A stretch of 5,328 nucleotides of DNA. Origin: CAZKCK01 sp964552325. GTDB taxonomy: Bacteria > Bacteroidota > Bacteroidia > Bacteroidales > TTA-H9. Shown one piece after another: positions 1 to 5,328 of this stretch. Location: NCBI GenBank assembly GCA_964552325.1, contig CAZKHA010000215.1, forward strand, positions 1-5,328, read 5' to 3'. The notes under the pieces were generated by a model that had not been told where the DNA came from, ran no database searches, and saw nothing but the letters and a program-made list of their open reading frames with translations. Within the stretch, counting starts at the first letter, position 1, and the number at the start of each line of letters is the position of its first letter. Made by a program: the position numbers and the translations under genes.

Positions 1-2850
1 ATAATTGACAGCATTACAGAAGCGGTTTATGTGCAAGACGGGGATGGCGTATTTCTGGATGTAAACAAAGCCGTGGAAGCCATGTATGGCTATGAACAAT
101 CCTATTTTATTGGCAAAACACCCGCTTTTCTTTCAGCGCCAGACAAAAACGATCTTAAAAAAATAGGCGATGCATTAAACCAAGCTTTTAATGGTATCCC
201 CCAACAACTCGAATTTTACGGTATTCGCAAAAATGGCGAAATTTTCCCCAAAGAAATCAGCTTAACATCAGGCCAATATTTTGGGCAAAAGGCTGTTTTT
301 GCGGTGGCGCGCGATATTACTGCCCGCAAACAAGCCGAAGAGGCCTTAAGCGAACGAAAAAGAATTCTAAGGACCATCCTCGACAATGTTCCCTTTGGCA
401 TATGGATGCTGGGTGCCGACAAACGCTTACGCTTTGTAAACCAAGCGTTTTGCAATTCAACAGGCATAAACGAGAGCAAATTCTTGTCAGCCAGTAGTTA
501 TTTTGAATTGTTTGATGAAGCCACCGCTCAAGTTTGCGAACAGTCTGATGAATTGGCTTTTGAAACCCAGAAGCCTATCAAGACGCTAGAAACCATCAGG
601 TTTGTTGATGGAAAATTGCACGATGCCGAGACGATTAAAACCACCGTAAAAGATGATACAGGGGCTACTTTAGGACTAATAGGCATTTCGATTGACGTTA
701 CAGAACGCAATGCTTTGGAAAACAGCGTTCGACAGCAATTAAAGTTTTCTAATGCTTTAAACGCTATTGCGCAAATAATTATCTCAACTGACGATTCAGA
801 AGCAGTAATGAACATTGCTTCGCGCATTCTTGGCGAGGCCTTGGCTGTAGATCGTTTTGAAATTTATTCGGTCTCGCTATCACAGCAAACTGTTGAAGGA
901 TTGGTTGAATGGCTCAACCCTGCCAATCAATCACTTGTAGAAACAATAGCTAGCTTTCCGCTCGCAATGTACAAAAACTGTATCGAGCATATGCTCAGGA
1001 CCTATCAACCCATAGCCCATGATTTGGAAAAACCTGACCCGAATGTTTTAGCCGACTTTCAGTTTATCATCAACAACATTGAGCTTTGTCAAAAAAGCGT
1101 CAAGCCTCAAGGAGCTTTTGGGCCATTTTTAGCTGAATTTGAGAAAGTAAAATCAGGGTTGTGGTTTCCCTTTTGGTTTAAAGACGATGGATTCTATATA
1201 TTTGCTATTAACAGGATTACAAAAAACGAGGGATACAATGAGCTCGAACTCGATTTTCTTGAGTCGGCAAGCCGCCAGATTAGCATCGCTTTAGAGAAAC
1301 TACACCTGATTGAACAGAAAAACTTAGCGGATGATCAATTGCGCAAACTTTCGCATGCAATTGAACAGAGCCCTGCCTGCAATATTATAACCAACACCGC
1401 AGGACGTATTATCTATGTTAATTCAAAAGTTACCGAATTAACTGGTTATGAGCCCGAAGAATTATTAGGTAAAACCACCGAAATATTAGGTAATGGAACG
1501 CTGACATCCGAACTTGATAACCAGCTTTGGCAAACTATACAATCGGGAAAAACCTGGAAAGGCGAATTTTTAAACAAGAAAAAAGACGGGGACATATACT
1601 GGGCATATGCCTCTATTTCGCCCATTTATGACAGCAAAGGTCAAATTGCCTATTACCTCTCGGTGCAAGAAGACATTACTGACGACAAAAAGAATTTGAT
1701 GGATCTAGAAGATGCCAAAGAAAAGGCCGAAGAAAGCGACAGACTTAAAACGGCATTTTTAAACAACATTTCGCACGAAATAAGAACACCAATAAGTGGA
1801 GTCTGCGGCTTTGCCGATTTGCTAACACTATCTGATCTTAGCGAAAACGATAGGTTGGTTTACACTAAATCATTACAAATAAGCCTGAGCCGCCTAATTA
1901 ACACTGTTGAAGATTTTGTGGATATGTCAATGCTTGCAACAAAAACAAAACAAGTGGCTAAAGCTGAGGCAGATTTGGGTGCATTGATGTGGGAACTTTA
2001 CGAGAAAAATGAAACCGATTGCACTTCAAAGGACCTCAACCTGAAGATTTTAATGCCCAAAGATGAAAATACAATCATTCGCTGTGATGCCGACTTACTC
2101 AAAAAATCGCTGCAACATTTAATTGGCAATGCCATTAAGTTCACCAAACAAGGATATGTTGAATTTGGCTATCATACCAAGCCCGATGAACTTGAATTTT
2201 GCGTGAAGGATACTGGAATTGGCATAGATACAAGCGCCTTAGAGTTTATTTTTAAACCCTTTAACCAAGAAAATTACGCCACCACCAGGGGTTACGAGGG
2301 AAGTGGCTTGGGGCTTTCAATAGCAAAAGGCTTTATCGAGCTGATGGGCGGTAAAATTTGGTGCAAATCCCAAAAGGACATCGGCTCCGAGTTTTGTTTC
2401 AGCCTCCCGAATCCTTACTTAAACATTAACCGAATTGCCAAACCATGGCCTGTAGTTAGCCAGAAAGCCACAGAAACCATCAAAATATTAATTGCTGAAG
2501 ACGAGCCTGACAATTTCTTTTACCTTCAAACAGTATTAAAAATACATACTATTAGCACGGTATTTCATGCTACTAATGGAGAACATGCCATTGAACTAAT
2601 GCATAAAAACCCAGACTTATTTATTGTATTAATGGACTTAAAGATGCCAATAAAAGATGGGCTAGAGGCAACACGAATTATTAGGGATTGTGGATATGGC
2701 TTGCCAATTATTGCCATTACCGCGCATGCCGGTAGCGAAGGTAACAATCAGGCATTGCAGGCGGGCTGCAACGATTTTGTTACAAAGCCTATAAATCGTG
2801 AGACCTTGCTTAAAACCTTGGAATCGAATGGCGTATTGATAAAGCGGTAA
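1..2850 (+). CDS. Hybrid sensor histidine kinase, PAS-PAS-GAF-PAS-HisKA-HATPase-REC, 5' end missing
   Basis: Multi-sensor kinase predicted to autophosphorylate on His and pass the phosphate to its own C-terminal receiver. The frame is open from base 1, and those first codons already read as PAS sequence (IIDSITEAVYVQDGDG). The GTG at 31 is therefore internal and the true start lies outside the window. Visible residues, numbered from codon 1: PAS about 1-108, ending in DIT; PAS about 120-238, ending in DVTER; GAF about 250-435, with the GLWFPFWF and FLESASRQISIALEK elements; PAS about 452-562. Then come a charged linker, HisKA with H592 in SHEIRTP (bases 1774-1776), HATPase_c with N710, DTGIGID (D737) and GSGLGLS (767-773), and a receiver with E833/D834, phospho-acceptor D879 in MDLKMP, T907 and K929. 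The first Asn of the usual NLLxNA N-box is His706; the second Asn, the Mg-binding one in this family, is kept. No transmembrane segment is visible, but the missing N-terminus could hold one. The stop is TAA, and the gene converges on the minus-strand kinase. The ligands of the PAS and GAF domains cannot be told from sequence. Confidence 0.96.
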   Translation: MIDSITEAVYVQDGDGVFLDVNKAVEAMYGYEQSYFIGKTPAFLSAPDKNDLKKIGDALNQAFNGIPQQLEFYGIRKNGEIFPKEISLTSGQYFGQKAVFAVARDITARKQAEEALSERKRILRTILDNVPFGIWMLGADKRLRFVNQAFCNSTGINESKFLSASSYFELFDEATAQVCEQSDELAFETQKPIKTLETIRFVDGKLHDAETIKTTVKDDTGATLGLIGISIDVTERNALENSVRQQLKFSNALNAIAQIIISTDDSEAVMNIASRILGEALAVDRFEIYSVSLSQQTVEGLVEWLNPANQSLVETIASFPLAMYKNCIEHMLRTYQPIAHDLEKPDPNVLADFQFIINNIELCQKSVKPQGAFGPFLAEFEKVKSGLWFPFWFKDDGFYIFAINRITKNEGYNELELDFLESASRQISIALEKLHLIEQKNLADDQLRKLSHAIEQSPACNIITNTAGRIIYVNSKVTELTGYEPEELLGKTTEILGNGTLTSELDNQLWQTIQSGKTWKGEFLNKKKDGDIYWAYASISPIYDSKGQIAYYLSVQEDITDDKKNLMDLEDAKEKAEESDRLKTAFLNNISHEIRTPISGVCGFADLLTLSDLSENDRLVYTKSLQISLSRLINTVEDFVDMSMLATKTKQVAKAEADLGALMWELYEKNETDCTSKDLNLKILMPKDENTIIRCDADLLKKSLQHLIGNAIKFTKQGYVEFGYHTKPDELEFCVKDTGIGIDTSALEFIFKPFNQENYATTRGYEGSGLGLSIAKGFIELMGGKIWCKSQKDIGSEFCFSLPNPYLNINRIAKPWPVVSQKATETIKILIAEDEPDNFFYLQTVLKIHTISTVFHATNGEHAIELMHKNPDLFIVLMDLKMPIKDGLEATRIIRDCGYGLPIIAITAHAGSEGNNQALQAGCNDFVTKPINRETLLKTLESNGVLIKR

Positions 2851-2854
2851 AACA

Positions 2855-2890
2855 TTGCAAAAGTTTTTGCAAAAGCTGCTAATTCAGCTT
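2855..2890. terminator. Two abutting inverted repeats between convergent genes, possible bidirectional terminator
   Basis: The 48-base gap between the two convergent stop codons contains two adjoining palindromes. The first is TTGCAAAA-GT-TTTTGCAA (2855-2872), which would fold as a 7-bp stem with a 4-base loop. The second is AAGCTG-CTAATT-CAGCTT (2873-2890), a 6-bp stem with a 6-base loop. The position suits transcription ending from both sides. Neither stem is GC-rich and neither is followed by a real U tract on either strand, so this is not a canonical intrinsic terminator. The terminator role is inferred from location and symmetry only. Confidence 0.35.
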
Positions 2891-2898
2891 ATATAGGG

Positions 2899-4878
2899 CT
2901 ATTTAGCAATCACTTTGCTGATTACCACAAACAAATCTTCTTTGCGAAAGGGTTTCGGCAAAAAATCAGAGAAACCCGATTGAAGGACTTTGGTCCGGGT
3001 TTCGGGTAGGGCATCGGCTGTAAGTGCCACTATTGGTATTCCAACCTCAACTCCTGGCAAGCTACCGCTGCGTATCAGTTCAGTAGCTATATAGCCATCC
3101 ATTTCCGGCATTTGCAAATCCATAAATACTGCATCGCATTTTTGCGCGCCCAAAATTTCAAGTCCTATTTTTCCATTATTAGCCAGAAGCACTTTGGCAT
3201 TGCATTTTTCGAGAACTTGCTTTATAACACGCTGGTTTATAAGATTGTCTTCCACCACCAAAAAAATATAATCTTTTAAATCGGGGAATTCGGCCATTGT
3301 GACCGCATCGGGCTCTAACGTGGCATGTTTACTTTCCTTAAACTTGAGGTGGAACGAAAATACCGAGCCCTCGCCTTCTACGCTTTCAACAAACATCTCA
3401 CCATTTTGCAAATCAATTAATTGCTTGGTAATTGCCAATCCTAATCCGGTTCCTCCGTAATGGCGAGCTACGTCAGCACCTCCCTGGTTAAACTGCTCAA
3501 AAATGGTGTTGAGCCTGCTTTGTGGGATGCCGATGCCCGAATCTTGTATAGCAAAACGAACCTTTAGCTCGCCAGCCACACCTTTTAACAGGGTTACTAG
3601 TATTTGAACCTGCCCTTGGTTCGTAAATTTGAGCGCATTGCCAACAAGGTTAATAAGAATTTGATTAAGCCTAAAGGGGTCGCCTATCATTACTTCGGGC
3701 AAATTTGGATCAATAACAGCCTGAAATCCAATTCCCTTTTCACGGAATTTGTAATCGAGGGTGCGCAACAGATGTGCAACAATATTCCGTACGCTGAAAT
3801 CGATGGATTCAAAAACCAATTTCCCTGCCTCTATTTTCGAAAAATCGAGGATGTCATTAATAATTACCAATAAATTGTCAGCTGATTGCTTAATCGAGTT
3901 CAGGTTTTCCAGCATCTGCCCTTCAACTTTTTCCTGCAACAACAAATCGGTTAGCCCCACAATGGCATTCATTGGTGTACGAATTTCGTGGCTCATGTTC
4001 GAAAGAAACAATGCTTTTGCCACCGAGGCATTCTCGGCTGCTTGTTTGGCCTCAAGCAATTCAAGTTCTGAGTTTTTGCGTTGATGAATATCTATGATGG
4101 TTCGCAATACCTGCCTTACAAAACCCGATGAGCCTCTCCTAAATTCCGTATCGCGGTTCATAAACCAATGCCATTGCCCATCGGCACGTTTGAGGCGATA
4201 CTCGGTTTCGATTACCTCTCCCTTCGACAACCATTTCAATTTTACTGAATCCCTGTTAATGCGCTCAAGATCATCAGGATGGATTAACGAATCCTCACAA
4301 AAGGCATCAAAATCGACTATTTCAGAATCTTTATAACCAAGATCGGGGTAAAGTGAACGGTTAAAATAAACAGGTTTATTTTTTTCAATATCAATTACTG
4401 CAATAATGTTTGGCGAATTTTGGGTGAGCATTCGCACGAAATTCTCTTGCTCCCTAAGCTCTTTCTCTATTTCAAGCTTTTGTTTAACAACGCGCATTAT
4501 TTCGCGGGCACTTTGCAGCACCTGCATCAACTTAGTGGGCGTTATATCTGATTTGGGAAAATAATCAAAGGCTCCAGACTTCATCATGGCCACAGCAATG
4601 TTCTCATCGCCTTGAGAGGTGTTGATAACGATAGGTGTGGCTATGCCCGATTCACGGATTTTTTTCAACAAGGCCAAACCATCTGTTCCGGGCAGTTGAT
4701 AATCCAAGAAGATGCAATCGTAGGTGTTGGCTTTGCCAGCTAAACCTAACAAGGCTTCCTCGGCAGAGCCAAAGGAATCGAGTTGATAGTTGAATCCTGT
4801 TTTTTTTAGGATCCGCTCAAAAGCCATTAGGTCTATGTCATCATCATCTATCAATAAAACAGTAAATCTTTCATGCAT
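2899..4878 (-). CDS. Hybrid histidine kinase, REC-PAS-HisKA-HATPase-REC
   Basis: Complete 659-residue cytoplasmic hybrid kinase with a receiver at each end. It is predicted to take input through the N-terminal receiver and PAS domain, autophosphorylate, and pass phosphate to the C-terminal receiver. Domains: REC about 5-125, with D11/D12, phospho-acceptor D59 in FLDYQLPG, T87 and K109; helical linker about 126-148; PAS of the PAS_3 type about 150-268, with HPDD at 200 and YRLKRADGQWHWF at 227; charged coiled linker; HisKA with H297 in SNMSHEIRTPMNA (bases 3988-3990); canonical second DHp helix NDILDFSKIEAGK; HATPase_c with N410 and N414, DSGIGIP (D446) and GGTGLGLAI (475-483); REC about 537-655, with E543/D544, D587 in MDLQMPEMDG, T620 and K642. 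All catalytic residues are present. The ATG start gives a receiver strand beginning at residue 5, as is usual. There is no clear Shine-Dalgarno sequence. The gene begins 10 bases after the stop of the upstream receiver gene, so the two are probably co-transcribed. No signal peptide or membrane segment is seen. Confidence 0.97.
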   Translation of the reverse strand: MHERFTVLLIDDDDIDLMAFERILKKTGFNYQLDSFGSAEEALLGLAGKANTYDCIFLDYQLPGTDGLALLKKIRESGIATPIVINTSQGDENIAVAMMKSGAFDYFPKSDITPTKLMQVLQSAREIMRVVKQKLEIEKELREQENFVRMLTQNSPNIIAVIDIEKNKPVYFNRSLYPDLGYKDSEIVDFDAFCEDSLIHPDDLERINRDSVKLKWLSKGEVIETEYRLKRADGQWHWFMNRDTEFRRGSSGFVRQVLRTIIDIHQRKNSELELLEAKQAAENASVAKALFLSNMSHEIRTPMNAIVGLTDLLLQEKVEGQMLENLNSIKQSADNLLVIINDILDFSKIEAGKLVFESIDFSVRNIVAHLLRTLDYKFREKGIGFQAVIDPNLPEVMIGDPFRLNQILINLVGNALKFTNQGQVQILVTLLKGVAGELKVRFAIQDSGIGIPQSRLNTIFEQFNQGGADVARHYGGTGLGLAITKQLIDLQNGEMFVESVEGEGSVFSFHLKFKESKHATLEPDAVTMAEFPDLKDYIFLVVEDNLINQRVIKQVLEKCNAKVLLANNGKIGLEILGAQKCDAVFMDLQMPEMDGYIATELIRSGSLPGVEVGIPIVALTADALPETRTKVLQSGFSDFLPKPFRKEDLFVVISKVIAK

Positions 4879-4891
4879 TGCTGAGGTGCTA
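4879..4891 (-). other. Tight operon junction, receiver stop to kinase start
   Basis: The receiver gene ends with TAG at 4889-4891 and the kinase ATG is at 4876-4878, leaving 10 bases between them (CACCTCAGCA, read on the minus strand). No GGAGG-like ribosome binding site precedes the kinase ATG. This is common in Bacteroidota, and the spacing also allows translational coupling. No promoter or terminator fits here, which supports a single transcript. Confidence 0.7.
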
Positions 4892-5328
4892 ATTTATGAT
4901 TAGGTGTGAGTTTTCGGGGTATTCGCAAAGCGTCCAGTAGCTTTTAAGGGTTGAAACAGCATGAATAAACTGTTCGATAGAAAGAGGTTTCAAGATATAG
5001 CCTGCCACGTTCAGTTTATAGGCTTGAACCTTATCATACTCTTCGTTGGAGGTTGTCATAACAAACACCGAAATATCACATAAGGCATTATCGGCACGTA
5101 AATGATTTAAAAACTCGATGCCCCCCATCATGGGCATGTTTAAATCGAGGAGGATGATTTTTGGAAGCACGCTTCCCTCTTCTTTCATCTGGCGAAGCAT
5201 CTTCAGAGCCACAAATCCATTTTCGGCCAGGTGCAACGGATTCATCACATTGTTTTTCTTGAAGGCGCGCTTTACGTTCATCACGTCAATTTCGTCGTCT
5301 TCTATCAGCATTATATGTATCACTTTAT
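4889..5328 (-). CDS. Single-domain response regulator (CheY-like receiver, Rcp1 type), probably partial at its start
   Basis: Stand-alone receiver, about 144 residues visible, with no output domain. It probably acts as a phosphate shuttle or protein-binding partner for a kinase. Numbering from the GTG at 5321-5323: acidic pocket E8/D9/D10 (LIEDDEID), phospho-acceptor D60 in LLDLNMPMMGG (bases 5144-5146), T90 in VMTTSNEEYD, and K112 in GYILKP. The TTSN element after the fourth strand and the longer loop before strand 3 (QMKEEGSVLPKI) match the Rcp1 family, whose founding member partners a cyanobacterial phytochrome kinase. After the receiver there is only a short tail of about 15 residues. The start is uncertain. 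The frame stays open to the window edge (AAA before the GTG), so the protein may begin with a few more residues upstream. Other candidates are the GTG at 5321-5323 and the ATG at 5309-5311, which would leave a very short first strand. The gene lies 10 bases upstream of the REC-PAS hybrid kinase, its likely partner. Confidence 0.93.
   Translation of the reverse strand, partial: KVIHIMLIEDDEIDVMNVKRAFKKNNVMNPLHLAENGFVALKMLRQMKEEGSVLPKIILLDLNMPMMGGIEFLNHLRADNALCDISVFVMTTSNEEYDKVQAYKLNVAGYILKPLSIEQFIHAVSTLKSYWTLCEYPENSHLIIN

Noticed and set aside
31..33. GTG at 31 as the start of the first kinase
   Set aside because: The ten in-frame codons before it continue the first alpha-helix and strand of a PAS domain, so this GTG is an internal Val codon.
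216..827. Antisense reading frames at 216-479 and 528-827 (-)
   Set aside because: They lie opposite the PAS domains of the plus-strand kinase, show no recognisable domain, and carry the uneven, Ser- and Arg-rich composition of shadow frames.
2565..2747. 60-residue antisense frame (-)
   Set aside because: It lies fully inside the receiver domain of the plus-strand kinase. It has no ribosome binding site or family resemblance.
1..2850. The two hybrid kinases as products of an inverted local duplication
   Set aside because: Domain order differs, the H-box surroundings and second DHp helix differ, and the receivers share only family-level motifs. No long matching stretch is visible.
3604..4336. 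Plus-strand frames at 3604-3873, 3761-4084 and 4094-4336
   Set aside because: All are opposite the PAS and kinase core of the minus-strand gene. They overlap each other and encode no recognisable protein.
4800..4807. Run of eight A (minus strand) in the N-terminal receiver, considered as a slippage or programmed frameshift site
   Set aside because: It encodes part of LKKT in a normal receiver helix. The frame continues intact, and either shifted frame would destroy the protein without joining another ORF. It is best read as ordinary AT-rich coding sequence.

Overview
The window holds three two-component signal-transduction genes and almost no non-coding DNA. The source is most likely a member of the Bacteroidota. 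This is an inference from AT-leaning codon use, the lack of clear Shine-Dalgarno sequences, multi-PAS hybrid kinases, and a single-domain Rcp1-type receiver placed just upstream of a hybrid kinase. No marker gene fixes the taxon.

Layout. Positions 1-2850 (+) carry the 3'-terminal 949 codons of a large hybrid histidine kinase whose 5' end lies left of the window. The visible part reads PAS-PAS-GAF-PAS-HisKA-HATPase-REC. Positions 2851-2898 are a short gap between convergent stop codons, with two abutting small inverted repeats. Positions 2899-4878 (-) carry a complete 659-residue hybrid kinase, REC-PAS-HisKA-HATPase-REC. Ten bases upstream of it, on the same strand, positions 4889-5328 (-) carry a single-domain receiver protein of the Rcp1 type that probably runs off the right edge. 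The two minus-strand genes look like one operon transcribed leftward.

How they may work together. The window encodes two kinase cores and four receiver domains, all with their phosphorylation residues. It contains no DNA-binding, cyclase, phosphodiesterase or other recognisable output domain, and no Hpt domain. The cluster therefore looks like the sensing and relay part of a phosphorelay whose output protein lies elsewhere. Both kinases appear cytoplasmic in the visible parts, with no transmembrane segments seen, so they probably read intracellular or diffusible signals through PAS and GAF domains. The signal is unknown.

I found no RNA genes, mobile elements, CRISPR arrays or clear promoters. 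This is mostly a well-understood type of region. The points worth a second look are the separate kinase subtypes, the missing output, the altered N-box and dimerisation helix in the first kinase, and the convergent gap.
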